Shown: positions 26,490 through 39,646, counted from the first letter of the stretch. The stretch is 64,000 nt of DNA from Cyanoderma ruficeps (GCA_008694505.1 VZDJ01000594.1:14755668-14819667); one strand, 5' to 3'. Program-made: numbers and translations. The notes: generated by a model from the sequence alone, not told the origin.

Positions 26490-26905
26490 AGCTGTCCTGT
26501 TCCAGTAAGAGACCTATATCATTATGTAGTTGGGACAGAGAATAATGGTGTAGTACTCCACGTCGTCTTGGAGGGCATATAGCAACGTTTATTAGAAAGC
26601 AAATCTTTTTTATACACTGTTGTGATACAACTGGATGTGATTGGTCATTCAAACCAACTCCTCTTAGTAAACATCTTTTCAAGTAAACAAGTTGGCAAAG
26701 CAGCAGGTGCAGAGATGAGAAATGGTTTGGAATGTCTTCTCTCAGCTCCTCCAGAGCAATGCCTGGTAAAGTCTATCTGACTTGTTTTCCCACAGGCTCT
26801 GCTGCTGCATGATGCCTAAATATTTCTCTTTGACCAGGCTGTCAGCATCCACAGACCTATTCACATTGTATGGCTTCTCTTACCTCTACAGCAAGTCCTA
26901 GTGCT
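26490..26905 (-). mobile_element. Probable solo LTR of an endogenous retrovirus, antisense to PSMD14
   Basis: Read on the minus strand, a CCAAT box (26,640-26,644), a TATAAAA box (26,608-26,614) and an AATAAA polyadenylation signal (26,588-26,593) occur in order within about 56 bases. That is the compact promoter plus poly(A) layout of retroviral LTRs. The sequence upstream on that strand is compatible with a U3 region. Boundaries are approximate: I could not fix TG/CA ends or a target-site duplication, and I see no primer-binding site, polypurine tract or viral coding sequence. It looks like an isolated, inactive LTR. Confidence 0.55.
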
Positions 26906-29225
26906 TTTTTCCTTGATCAGCTGGCATGGCCACAGTCTTCAAAAATAAAATCAAGCTGATCTTGTTACATTGGGCTGATTACTGTGGGTACAGGGGAAAA
27001 AATAATTAGGAACTTCTTTGTTTGAGGTCTGTAGGAGGAATTGTTTCCTTAAGGAGTGGGCTTCAGTGTAATTTCCTTTGTAGTCCTTTCCTTTGGTTGG
27101 CTGCAGTAGCTGACCTTTCTCTGTTTCCTCATCTGCTTCCTGGTCTCTTTCTAAATCGAGAATCCAGATTCTTGTTCTTCTGGAGGAATCAGTTCTGTAT
27201 GTCTTGGGCTTCAGGATGTGTGTGCAGGCTTTCTTTGGGATGGTTGAAATTGCTAAACCCAAAGCTTCTTTTTGTTGTGTATAGTGTGTTTGTGTCCAGT
27301 ATAACTACAGGAGCCGTTTAATACTGAAGCATTTGGTGAAATATTCCAGGCTGATCTACAGACTCTAGATGTTTTGCCAAATAAGCTGTAACTTTTGGTG
27401 CATAATTTTTTTTCCCCTTTTTATAGCTAAAATTCTATTCACGTTCTCTTAGTGAATCTTCAAGCCGCCCTCAGTTATTTTTAGTTTCACTTTCTTAAAC
27501 AGTTATTTCTCTTGTTCCTCTGAGCTGCCAGCCTGCTTCATGACTCTTCATTTTTTAACATCTGTGCAGTCTAATCTCTCAAGCTTTCACTTCTTCGTCC
27601 TCTCTGAACTTGACGCATATCAAAGCTGTTTTTCAAATTTACGGTTAACTCTCTGCTGTTTCCTGAATTTTTCATCTTTAACTCAAAGCTTGCTAGAAAA
27701 ATTGTGGCAGACAATAGAAGATAACATTCAGAGGGAGCTCACTGAACTCCTCTGGTAGCTTTGGCCTGCAAAGCTGCTTTGTGTTTGTTTGAATATGGAA
27801 TTGTCTCTTCCATGAGTTGATGAGTATGTGTTGGATTAAAAAAGACCCATAAAACTGAATTGCTCTTTACTCAAGTTGCTGCTTGCACTACTACATTTGT
27901 AGTCTTTTGGTTTACTGAATCAGCAGAAAGGCTTTTCAAATAGAATATTTTTATGTCCTTAAAATACTGTGTTTCAAAGGGTCTTGAAAGGTCGCTTATA
28001 TTATCATCAATTGATGATAATTGAGAGAGAATCCAGAGTGAATCAGATGTCTTTGATAGAGGAGAGGAGGAAGGTATTTCTTGGATATATTTTGTAATGC
28101 TAGAAAGCAAAATTGTTACCATTTGCTTGCACTGGAGTGTTTTAAACAGTGGTATAAAGCTTTTTGTTCTTATTGCTGTGTCACAGTTGTTCTAAGGGTT
28201 GAACATAGTAAAAACATCTGACTGATTCATTCTTGACAGCATAAGAATCATTGTGTATATAGTCTGGTAGAAAAGGAGGCATTTTCAAAGTAATTTTATC
28301 ACATAGTTTGGAGATTTCTTTTTCTTGTAACTTGGAATCTGCTTAGCAGGAGGACTGCATCACACGAAGTCTGGTAAGAGTGTTTGATTTGCTTTGTGAC
28401 TGATGTTAAAGTACCAGCAAATGCTTGGTCAGCACAGTTCCTATTTGTTTTCTGCCAAGGCCTTCTTTCTCAGTGCCTTGCTTTAGCTTTTTCAGCAGCA
28501 GTTATTTGGCTCTTTCCCCTTGGCAAAATTACCTGTTCTGATTATTTTCTCATTTAGGTTTTCTTGGTCTTCTTAGTTTCCGAACTCAGATATGTTGTCC
28601 CAAATGCACTTCTAATTCATATGTTTGCAGTATGCTTTTCAGGTCTTTTGGTGTAGTGTGTTACAGCTGAGAACTGCTGTCACTGAATTTGTGGCTGTCT
28701 TTCCTTACTTCTTGCTCCTTCAGGATGCTAATGATTGGCCTTCAGGTGTCCAGAGATGGTCAGTGCTAAGTCCCTAAGCCTGTCTCCAAATGGCTAATAA
28801 ACAAATCTTTAAGGAAGTGATCTTAAACTGATACTTAAACAATAAGCTTTGCTTCCAGTGAAATGTGGCTTAGAAATCTTGAGACATTTCTTCTCTTTTA
28901 ATCATAGGTGGACAAAGGGCTGTCTTAGTAGGGCAGGAGGTGGACAAGAGAGGAGAAGGGAAAGGAATCTTACAACTTTTTGGCATCACATAAGCCATTC
29001 ACAGTATTTTCTGTGACCTAATGACCAGTGCTTCTGGTCATTAACTGTGTGGTTTTTTTATTACGAGGTACCTGTGTTTAGTTTTGAACTTGATGCCAGA
29101 AGTATGATCTCCTTTGGAACACTGCTTCATGCAGAAATTGTTTGTGTCTTACATGACTGGTGTTGTAGACCTGGTCCATAAGTTTGTTTTGTCTTGAATT
29201 TATGTTCTCATGATAAATGCATAAG

Positions 29226-29245
29226 ATGAATGAATGAATGAATGA
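29226..29245. repeat. (ATGA)5 microsatellite
   Basis: Five perfect ATGA units followed by a degenerate sixth (TTGA), in intron 2. Confidence 0.85.
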
Positions 29246-30633
29246 TTGAAGCCTTTTAGAAAAGATGTAAAAGATTGACAGTGTTGTGATGTCTCAAAGA
29301 AAATCTTATTACTTCAATTTCCCTCTTGTAGTTAATGGGGAATTAAGATGTGGGAAATTAAGATTTTGACAATGCCCTTGTTCTTCTTAATTTATATGGT
29401 CTCCTTTCTCTCCCTGTCTGCCCCTTGTCATGTTGGGTTTTTCTAGTTGTCTTCTCTTTCCTGATTCATTCTTTTCTGTCTATCCCTGTTTGTCCCTCTG
29501 GAATACTGCCTACCACAGAATTTCACTAGTGGTTTAGTACTTCAATTTGCATTGTACATTTTCTGCAGACAAATGAACAGGTTTGTGGGGTACATAAAAG
29601 CATTCTGCTTATGTAGCAGGCGGGGATTTTGGAGCAACATTCCTCTTCATTTTGTATGCTGAACTATTGTTTGCTGGTGAAATCAGTTCCGCATATGCCT
29701 CTATTAGGCAATCCCACTGCAAAGGGTGTGAGCAAATTAAGTACATTGGTAGCCAAGCTTTCTCTCCCCATCACTTACAGAACAGTAATTCAAATTAAGC
29801 AAGTTCTTGTCCATGCTAGCACATGCTGTCTGTTTTTCTGAATCCAGATGTGATAGGAAGCAGTGAAATAATGACACTTTAAAAGAGGCTTTTAAAGTAA
29901 TTTTTCATTGCTTGGTAGATTTTTGAAAATATTCATTTACACTGCTCTGTTAGTGCAGACAACTGTTCTAGTACAATAAATGAAAAATAAAACTGGTTCT
30001 GTATTTTTGAATTAACATATTTGATGACAGAGGGAAAGGGGAAAAATTCCAGTAGGAAGGGAGGGGGAGATAGAGAACTGACCTGTGTCTTATAAGGAGT
30101 GTTTACACCTTGACTCTGAGTATAGAAAAAGAAGTGCAGATAGCTATTTTATTTGAATCATGGACTTGCCAATTAGCCATCAAGTGCTTCCATCTGTGAA
30201 ATAGTTGATCAGATGGGTTAGCTGGGATGTTTCCAGATTAGGGCATTGTAAATGGCACTTGAAAACTGTCACTTTGATTAGGAGGTTTCAAATATTGCAC
30301 TGCTTGGTGCTGTGGAACCTTTTTCCCCTCATAGGATCTTGGGTTTTTTAGATTTAGTAAATCTGTGGCACCATGGGAACTTGGGAGACCTGCTGCTGCT
30401 CTAAAGTTCTGCTTCATGTGCTAATCTAGTCAGGGTGGTTGTTGGAGAACAGCGCAGTGCACTCCTTTGTGAGGCTTCCAAAGAGGAGTGGATGGCAGAC
30501 AGAGGAGGGTCAGGCTCAGTGTAGATCATTCCCAATTAACAATTAGATGCAAATTTCCTTGAGTTACTTCATTAAGCTGATGTGTCATTTGAAGTATATG
30601 ACTTTTTCTTGCATCTTACATCTTCCACATGTA

Positions 30634-30760
30634 AAGAAAAACATCCACCAACAATAAAAAAGCCTCGAACCCAAAACAAACCCAGCCACCCCCATCCCTC
30701 CCCTCAAAACAAAAAAACCCCCAAACAAAAACACACCAACAACTCAAACAGGAAAAACTG
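30634..30760. repeat. A/C-rich low-complexity tract
   Basis: Runs of CCCAAAACAAA, CCACCCCCATCCCTCCCC and AAAAAAACCCCC dominate. The open frame across it (Lys, Pro, Asn and Thr only, in its second half) is a composition artefact. Confidence 0.85.
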
Positions 30761-32972
30761 CAACACCTTAACATCTTACTGAAAATTATTTTGGTTCATT
30801 GATTTTTGAAACAGCTTGTGTTTTAATTTGAAGGGTGCAAGTCCATTGTCTTTAATTAAGTACCTTCTTCATTGTAAAGCTGTAGAGTGTTCTGGTATTT
30901 CAGTTTCTGTTCAGCTCTATGACTTTCTCCTTTGTGTGTCTCCTGGGTATGTGTGCTCTATGTGGTTTGAGTTGTGGTGATGCACTGTTGACTGCTTCTC
31001 ATATGTATTTGAAGCTTTAAATGCACCTTTTGAGAATATTCTGCCAGGGGAATAAATCTGAATTATAGCTCTTAAAATTGTGCATCATTTCTGTACCATT
31101 GCTTCTGAGACATTTTCCAGCAAAGTTCTCAAGTACAAAGAATGTTACTATTTCTAGAACTCAAATGTAATTCCCAGTAGATGAGATGGTGTACGATTTG
31201 GGTGGGTTATTCCCGTTCTACTTTTTTTCCCTGGAAGCTGTCAACCCATTTAAGGAGTAAAATTTTTTTCTCAGTGACAAACATTTTTCATCCATTAAAA
31301 ATATCCAACATGAAATCCCATAGAAAGTTCGGAAGATTTAATTGTCTGCATTATCTTCTGTAGAAAGTCTCAGAATCAGTTTTTATATACAAAATACCTA
31401 ATTTTGTTTTGAGGAGAAAAAAAAACCTCATGGTAAACTGCTGTTTTACTTTCACTGTCTGGGATGAATGTTTTACTGCATTGATTAGTGTTTTAGTACA
31501 GGGTTGTTCAACAAAAGCTTGATATCAAATTTAGGGTCCAGGTGTGGCCTGGCTCTGGTTTTGCTAGACACAGTAACTCCACAGGTCACGTTAGGCTTGT
31601 TTGAAAGTTGCTGGAGGTGGCAAAGCAAAGGGTATAGTTCTCATACATTTAAAGTACAGTTGAGTCATTGTAATGTGATTTGTCTCCTAAGGAGCTGATT
31701 TGGAGAGGGAAAGAGTAACCTGCTAGAATTGGTTTAGGAGCAGTCATATAATTTTACATAAACCCTGTGGGTATTTTGTGTTATAAAGGCTGTCTTTAGT
31801 TAGGATGGCTGCACTACAGATATGTCTTAGATATCTTAATCACAAACAAATATAAAGCTAAAAAAGCTAGTGGATTGTGTCTGAGCATTATGGTTTCCTC
31901 TGATCTGCTGTTTTACTTTGGAGAACATTTTTAGCTGCCTCTTCTTGGCCTCAGATCTTAAACTTCCATATTTCTAATAATTAGGCAATTAGATTCTCTC
32001 TCCTCAATTTAATTGCCGGTGTAGTCCAGCTGACTTTTGACTTTCCCCAGAAGAGACAAAGGAGCTTGGACAAGGAAATGAGTGGTCATAATGAGGGAGA
32101 ACCTGAGGAAGAAAGAGTAAAGAAGAGGAGATATCTGTGCCTTTTGCATTACACCTATTCACTTGTTATGTTCCTTGCTGCAAGCAGGAAGCAGCTGCCT
32201 TACAGTGATTTTTATTTTACTTAGAAACAGTATCTTTCTGAAATCCTATGCCGTTAAATATGTAGTTGCAATGCTACTATGCAGCACCTTTGAGCAAGGG
32301 TTTATCTTTTCTTTCTGCTGTGTAGAAGAGTCCACTGCAAGTTTTTCTATGAAGTTTGAAGTGGTTTTGTGTTATAGCATTGTGGTCTGGTGGGGTGGTG
32401 GGTGTTGGCCGATTGGTTTGTTTTTTGAAGTGTTGCAAACAACTGACCTCGCTGCATATTGCCACTGAGTCTCCCAGTTCACCTGCTTGTATCCAGAGGA
32501 CCAGCTCTTCACAACAGTGAACCCGCAGGCATATAGAGCCCAGTGCATTCTTCTTCCTGTTGAAGAGATATCTTTAACTGCTTTGCCTCACAAAGGGTAC
32601 TTTAGGGTGAGCTTAGGCTGAACCTGCTGAGGGCTACCCTGCCTTCTTGGCAGAACTGTGTCCAGAATAAGGTAATAAAAATCTGCATTGGAGCAAGACT
32701 ACTGGAGGCAGATGAAATTACAGGTGCTGACTCGTCATCTGCCTTGAGGCTCAGTTCTAAATCCCAATACCTTCTCTAATGCTGATGGGAGTATATAACA
32801 GGTTAGTCCTGGCTTTATTCTGGAATGAAACTGATCTCTCTATTTCCTTTCTATTTCCAGTAGATTGAGGCTGGGAAAAACAATAGTTATTTTCAAAAAG
32901 ATGTGCAGAGTTACTGAGAATTTGTTTTGTGTCCCTAATCTATGGCTTTTTGCCAACTGTAACATTGTCGTA

Positions 32973-33085
32973 TAATCATAGAACGGTTTGTGTTGGAAGG
33001 GACATTTAAAGGCCATTTAGTCCAAATTGTCCTTATGCTTGATAAGGAATAGTACCCGCAGTACCACAGAACACCTGCCCCTTTG
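32973..33085 (-). mobile_element. CR1 LINE 3' fragment, antisense
   Basis: AATCATAGAACGGTTTGTGT followed by TGGAAGGGACATTTAAAGG and CCATTTAGTCCAAATTGTCC is the reverse complement of the avian CR1 3' tail. The inner end is diverged, so the 33,085 boundary is approximate. In intron 2 of PSMD14. Confidence 0.85.
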
Positions 33086-33373
33086 GGTTACGTGTCTCAA
33101 TGAATGTATAGATTAAATGGGGTAAAGACAGAGGAAACACTGACCCAGGGAAGATGGAGCTTAAGCAGCCATTTCATGCAATGGTTGTGTTGGGAACATT
33201 GCAGGAAGTCTGACTATTGCAAATTGCATCAAGGTGGTATATATAAGTAATTTTATATCATGAATACTTGTTAATATTGAGTAGTAAATGTTTATTTCTA
33301 ATAATAATGTTGTCTGAGTGTCCCATTAAACTGGAGACTATTTTTGTTTGAAGTTCTGCTTAGTTAAAAACAG

Positions 33374-33562
33374 TCAAATAACAAAACAAACCAACCAAAA
33401 AAACCATAAAAACCAACCCCCCCCCCCAAAAACCCCACAAAATAACCAACCAACAAAACAGAAATAACCCCCTGCCCCCCCACCAAAACCCTAGCAAAAA
33501 AACAAATCAGAACCCACCCCACACACACACACTAAAAAAGAAAACCACAGAACCACCCCACA
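33374..33562. repeat. A/C-rich low-complexity tract
   Basis: Nearly pure A and C on the + strand, with an 11-C run at 33,417-33,427, repeated AACCAACC and CCAACCAA motifs, and an (AC)6 run at 33,521-33,532. Non-coding. Confidence 0.9.
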
Positions 33563-34361
33563 GAAACTAAAATCCTAAATAAGCAGAAAAGCTAAGCAGT
33601 AAAATTCTGGCTCTGCACCAAAGAGGTGTTGGCAAATTTATGATCCCAACCCGTTTAACCAACTGCTCAAAGCTATACAAAGTTCTGTGTTTTGTAATTT
33701 TGGTTTTGAAGAGGAAGGGAGATGGGAAATGTTATATATTTCAAGTCCATCTATATTGCTGTTCATGGAGTTCTCTTGTAAATGTGAACCTAGGTAAACT
33801 TTTTTTAGGAGACAGAATTTTGTAAAACATACTGAGACGGTTTTTATCTAGCCTGTTAAGGTGGGGGTTTTTTGTCAGTTTTTTCAATTTAAGGTAGCAG
33901 TTGATGCCACAATGCTTCCTCAGTATCCCTAGTCCATTTTGGAGTCTCTGAGACTAAACATATTACTACAATTTTTATTTCATCTGACATATGGTGTAAC
34001 AAGACAATGTGATCCTCTGAGAAATCTAGGCTGTTTGCTGAGACTTATGGTATTTTGTGATCTGTTATGCATGCTTGATTATAATTGGTATAAAAATGGA
34101 CCTAAACATACAAACTGTTTAGACATAATGGTAGCTTCAAAATCTAATCCTGTTGATGTGGAACTAACTACAAAATTGTGTGTGTAATAGCTTGAAAATA
34201 GCAATAAAATTTCAAATTGCTCCTAATTTTAGTGTGTGATTCACAGTGCAAAGTAATATTTTTTTTCCTTTTTTATTGAGTTCACTGATTTTTTAACATT
34301 TTTGTATAACCTCAATAATTTTCTCTGTCATGACTGATGATGTTAACTTCCTCTACTGCAG

Positions 34362-34472
34362 AAAATGCAATACATTGCTTCTGGTGCATGTCATGACAAA
34401 GTTTTTAGAATCATTGAAATCCCAGAATATGCCTCGCTCCCTTTGCCACTTCCACTGATGGAACATGAGTTG
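34362..34472 (+). other. Exon-like in-frame segment in intron 2 (candidate cassette exon)
   Basis: A good acceptor (CTTCCTCTACTGCAG) is followed by 111 bases that stay open in the phase set by exon 2 and then meet a donor-like GTAATT. Because 111 is divisible by three and both neighbours are phase 0, inclusion would add 37 residues (starting KMQYIASGACHDKVF) between residues 16 and 17 without breaking the frame. I recognise no family in the peptide, and it is absent from the canonical protein. A 37-codon open stretch is expected by chance often enough that this remains a candidate only. Confidence 0.25.
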
Positions 34473-35019
34473 GTAATTTCTCTAAGTGTATTGTCTCAGT
34501 ACAGGAAAAAAATGGTTCCACAATCCCAACTCTGCTTAGATTTTTAGGCCTAGCACTGTGTAAAAAACACTGTGTTGATCTAAAAAATTTCTTATTCTTT
34601 TTATCAATATATCAGCAGGTTGTACCACTTACTGGCAAAAAGTAGAGAAGAGCAGTGGTGCTCTGGTGAACTTTTAAGGCCTTGCTGTCATTAATAGGTC
34701 TACCTCCTCTGCACGCTTGCTCACATTTGTCCTCTCTGCAGCTAGTATTTTGTAATGGTTTTTTGTTCCCTTGTGCAAAGCTATACACAGAAGTTGAATT
34801 TACCTCCACAAAACAGTGGCTTTAAGCTCACTTTAAGTGCCTCATACCTCCATTCATCTTTTAATATGATAAATTATTGTTCTATAATGATTGTCATTGT
34901 ATTTATTCCTTAGTTGCCTTTCTCCCTCTTACCTATGTAATATAATGTCGTCTTTACCTCTAACACTTATTCTGGAGGAGGTAGAGAAGGGTAGTGAAGA
35001 AAAACTGTGGGGTGAATAA

Positions 35020-35127
35020 ATTGAAAAGTAACCCAAGCGGGGGGTTTTGTCTTTTTTTTTTTTTTTTTTTTTTTTNATTGAAAAGTAACCCAAGCGGGGG
35101 GTTTTGTCTTTTTTTTTTTTTTTTTTT
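35020..35127. repeat. Duplicated flank around a single N (likely assembly artefact)
   Basis: A 32-base unit starting ATTGAAAAGTAACCCAAGCG occurs at 35,020-35,051 and again identically at 35,077-35,108. Each copy is followed by a T run (24 and 19 bases), with one N at 35,076 between them. Exact identity including the six-G run, plus the N, points to two contig ends overlapping at a poly-T tract that were joined without merging, rather than to a biological duplication. Confidence 0.85.
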
Positions 35128-38100
35128 GGTTAATCTTTCTCAATTGTCTTCGGATATAACAGATGAAAATATGTAGTGAAAGGGTTAAGTCGGCATGAAA
35201 GAATTCATTTCCACTTTAATGACCTAGCCTTGCTGGGTTAGGACGATGGGGAACATGCTTCTGACTTGTACTCCTATTGCCAATTAACACCTCCTATAAC
35301 AGGTTGCCTCAGCTAGTCATTGAAGCAGAGGCAGTAGAAATAGTTTACATGCAGCTTGTTTTTCACACTAGTTGTTTAATACTCACAAAATTAAACTATT
35401 AAAAGGTTCTTTCTTAGTTTACTGGGAAAGAAATAAAACATGATGGCAATCATTGCTTGCATGTGTGTCCTATGTTTGTGCTTAAATTGTTCCAGTTACA
35501 AAAATAAATAGAAGTAGTAACGATGCTTTTATTTTACACAGTAATATGTTGTTTGGTGCATTGAAGCTGAGATGTGCTTTACAGCACTTAAGTTCACTGC
35601 CTTTGGATTTTTATTACAGATGCCCCTGCAAAACTGAGTTTCTTTGAAACAGCTATGATGTATTTCAAAATCATCTTTTGTGCTATTAGCATGAAACCAG
35701 AGCAGTATTTAAGATCCATTTAAACAATGGAAAGTGTATCCATTTTGTGGAATATTTCTCAGTTCCCTGTGTAATTAATCAAGTCCACTTGCTATAGCTA
35801 TTTGAATAAATACAAAGTAGTACAAATAAAGAGCAGTGCTCTAAAATGACACTTTAGTTCACATTTAATAATAAAATTGGCTAAATAATTTATATTGGTT
35901 CACACTAAGAGAAAGGTGAAGTAATATTCCTAAAAGTGTTAACAAATTTGCTAAAAGGCCCGAGTAGGTAACACTTCAAGGCGTTAGTTTTTATCCTGTA
36001 AGAATGGCAAATGCCTTTAACACTTCGTCAATGAGGGCTACCCAAGTAAAGGACTGTTTTTTATATTGGATCATCTCTTTAACTACTTGAAACAAAAATA
36101 GTAACATCCATAATTTAATATTACAGTGTAATCTTTCCATAACTTGCATGTGATTCTTTTTCCCTTACAAGTCTTACTAAAAAAATAAATTATTTGAATA
36201 GTGGTAACTTAATTTTATCAATTATTATTGAACTTGGAATTCTGCCATTCTAAACAAAAACAATCCTAAAGCTTGGTTGGGTTTTATGAGGTGGCCATCA
36301 GGCAGCTCATTTCAGTGGCCGGAAACGTAGAGTTGATTCAGAAGAAGTATCAATTTTCCAGGAACACATAACAGTATTTTTTACAGCAGTTCTTTAATTT
36401 TAATAATTACTGTATCCAGCTTATACATGCATACTTGGGGAAAACAATTTCAGTATCCCTTGCAGTTTCCAAATCGAATTTTTCTCCAATTCCTCAAGAA
36501 ATAATCCAATAAAGCTGTAGGTCTGCAATATTGGCTGTTTTGCAGTGAGATGGACAGTCTTCCAAAACTACACAACGAGATAGCTGCCTTTTGAATATGA
36601 TAATGTAACCAAAAATACCAGCAGCTCTTTTGCATTGCAGACACAAACGCTTTCTCATCTGGGTTCCTGATACCAGTTAATTTAATTTGGTGCTCTGCTT
36701 CATGAGGATGATGCTTCTTTGTTTAAGTTGGCAGGCAGTGAAGTTTATGAACAGTGGTAATAGCACATGCTGTGGAGGGTCAGTGTAAAATACTTGCCTC
36801 CATGTAGAGATTAGCTAATAAAATCTTTCTTCTTCTTTGCTTGATGAAAGAAATGCATAAACTTTTGTGAAAAACTACCAGAAACAGGCCAAAGAGATCT
36901 CCAAACACGTAACTCATAGCTGGCTCCCGCATACTGTGTAAGTAACACGCAGAAGCTGGGACTGTCACTCCAGGGCTGTGTTAGATTATCAGCCATTTGT
37001 GGAAAAGGAGGTGATTAGGGATGGAAGAAATTGGTTTCAGTATCCAAATGTCTCTGCTTTCAAATCATCTAAAGTCAAGTAAACCACTTGGAAGACCCTT
37101 GTTCTGTTTGGATTTATCTGTTAAATCTTTGAAGATTTTATGTTAAGAATTTGATGAACTTTGGTTTAGAATTTTCTGGAGAAAAATGAATGTGTGCTTA
37201 TAGCATTTTATGTGGTAGTTTGTCTTTGGTAAAAAGTAATGTGAAACTTGACCTATGGATCATTCCCTCCTCAAAGTTCCTGAATTTCAGTACTCTTTTG
37301 AGCAGTTCATTGTAATTGATAGTCAAAACAAAGGAAGAAATATTAACATGAAAATAATACACATAATTGGTACAGTGCAGTGAGGACTTTAATTTTCCCA
37401 TAATCTAGCTAGTAATTAAAATCTATAAGAAGAACAGAGCAGACGGAAGGGAGATAGTGAGGTCACACAAAGAAGCATCAATGACCAAGGAAATACTTGC
37501 TTGGTATGTGCTGTGTGTTTGTAAGATGACTGAGCAATAACAAACCTGCCTTGTGTACTACCATTAGCTAATTTTTGCAAGTTAGGTAAGTTGGTTGAAC
37601 TGCATGGTAAGAGTAGAAACTCGTGTTTGATATTTTTACTGTCTTGCATGTGCTTAAAATGAAGCAGTGAAGTATGCAGTTGATACCTCCTAATCTTTAA
37701 TGTAGTAATTTTTATATATATTTAAACACATTTACTATGTAAAATCCTTCACAGTGAATACTATGGCTTTCAAAAAAATCATGAAGCTTAAGCAAGTTGG
37801 TTTACACCAATGCAAAATTCTTTTTTGGATTAGCAGGGTTTCCTATGCTGAAAATAAATTGTTGACTGTGGGTGCTCGCCACAGAAATTCGATGTAAGTT
37901 TTAAAGAAAAAATCCCCTATTTTAGCTCATAGAATGCCTACAGATTTGGTGAAGTATCATATTAAGTATCCCTTCTCCTGCACCTTCATCAAGGTAAATG
38001 AGCATTTGGATGCTCCAAGGAATATAGAAATCATAAGGGATATTAGGAACACCCTGCTTTAGTTCCTACCTTTACTTAAACTAAAGGTGATTTGTTTGCC

Positions 38101-39625
38101 TTCTTACAGAAACAAAATGTATTAATGTTTTCTTATTTTCTCTGTAAGTGGTGAATCTACTGACTGATCCTAAAATGAGAAAAGTTTTGAAGAGTAAGCT
38201 TTTATAAGTTGAGGACACAGGCATCTATACAGAGGACAGACCTGTGATTAATGCCTCAGCTGCAGGACAGGTGTCAGCGTGATTTTGACACTAGAAATTC
38301 CGTAGAGGAGAGCTCATCCAAGAGCCATAGTCTGTGGAGTAAGTTTCAGTTCAAGCTCCTGATTTTTGAGGAGCTAGTCTCAGTCAAACAGCAAGATTAG
38401 CATTCTAAAATCATGGACCTATCTGTGCTAATCTGGGGGAGATTTTTATTACACTATTCTTTATTTTTGAAATTACTGACTGATGTAATGGGATGGTTGC
38501 TTACAGTGAATCTGGAACAAATGTGGAATGTGTTCGGTGATCACAGCATGGTTATTGTGGTTCATCCTAAAGCACATGGTTAGTAGTTTTTTTTTATCTT
38601 CCATTCAGACCATCTCTGGTCTAGAACTGGAGGAAAATTGGGAGAGCATTATTTATGAAAAAAGGGGTTTGTTAACAAACTAGTAAATTACTTTTAAAAT
38701 TAAAACTCAACTTACCTGGACTTTTTTCTTTGCATTGATTAAGTGGAAACATGAGTCTTTGTGCTTTGAAAATTCTTTGAACACTTCTAAGTGAATAGAC
38801 TTAAAGCAGGAAACATATGGTTTAAGAGGTAAACTGACATGTTTATGGAGAAAAAACCATGGGAACAGCATTACAAAATGATTGGGCAAGTGAAGTTTTG
38901 CCGGTCAAACAATTTAACTGCAGAAAATTTGGGATAAGTAATGCAGGTGCTCTGCCCATGTGGTTCTGGGAAATGTTCTGGAGAACTGCTTATAGAGTTT
39001 TTCAGTGTCTGTGCTAGAGGAGCACTTCACTGGAGCAGCTCACTGTTGGGCTCAGGCTAGGCCAGGGTAATACTTGATGAAGGGGTGAAGTTGATGAAAA
39101 ATGGACCTTTGGTGAGAATACCGTGGAAGGTGAAAAACAGAGAAACCTGCTGGAAGATTGTTGATGAAAAGGCCAAAGTGACAGAAGAACTAGGAATGAG
39201 TAGTAAGAAGTGAGGAAGGGCAGATATTGAGAGATGATGATCAGCAGTATCAAAGTTGGAAATAGAGGTTTGGAGCTGTTAGGAAGTGGGTATGGTTGAC
39301 ATATCCATGCAGATATGTGAGTTTCAAAATACAAAGATTGGATTCATAATATAAAGATTGGATGTAGAACTCATAGATTCATTGACTTTAGGGGGGAAAC
39401 CCCACTGCTGAATTTTCTTACTGTCTTTAAGGCTTTATTCTGAAGACTGATACTTTTCTGTGCATGCAAAAATCAAAGTATACAGAAAGTGTAATTCCTG
39501 TACAAATGTAATGTGTTGATTACTTAAGTATCTGGTTTTATCTTTAGGAGGTGATGGCTTGTGTAATGGTAATGGTTGATTTCTGTGTCCGGTTTGATGT
39601 TATGTGGATGCATGTTGTGTTGAAT

Positions 39626-39646
39626 TTTTTCACTTAAAGTGAAAAA
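39626..39646. repeat. Palindrome with IRF-like half sites
   Basis: TTTTTCACTT, one A, then AAGTGAAAAA: ten-base perfect arms. AAGTGAAA resembles interferon-regulatory-factor half sites. In intron 2; function unproven. Confidence 0.45.

Noticed and set aside
26951..27262. 103-codon minus-strand frame next to the LTR, considered as a retroviral remnant
   Set aside because: No retroviral motif is recognisable, and no polypurine tract precedes the LTR on that strand. Treated as chance.
30582..30782. 66-codon frame rich in Lys, Pro, Asn and Thr
   Set aside because: It is a translation of the A/C-rich low-complexity tract.
32051..32224. 57-codon frame after a TTTCCCCAG acceptor in intron 2, in phase with exon 2
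   Set aside because: It has no donor in a useful position, ends in TAG and resembles nothing. One such frame is expected by chance in an intron this long.
34994..35176. 60-codon frame containing an unknown residue and a repeated Phe-rich segment
   Set aside because: It is made by the duplicated sequence and poly-T runs around the N and is not a gene.
39014..39334. 106-codon minus-strand open frame, Ser/Pro/Phe/Leu-rich
   Set aside because: The plus strand is purine-rich here, so the complement is stop-poor and gives a Ser/Pro/Phe-rich peptide. No domain, no splice support and no homology I can recognise.
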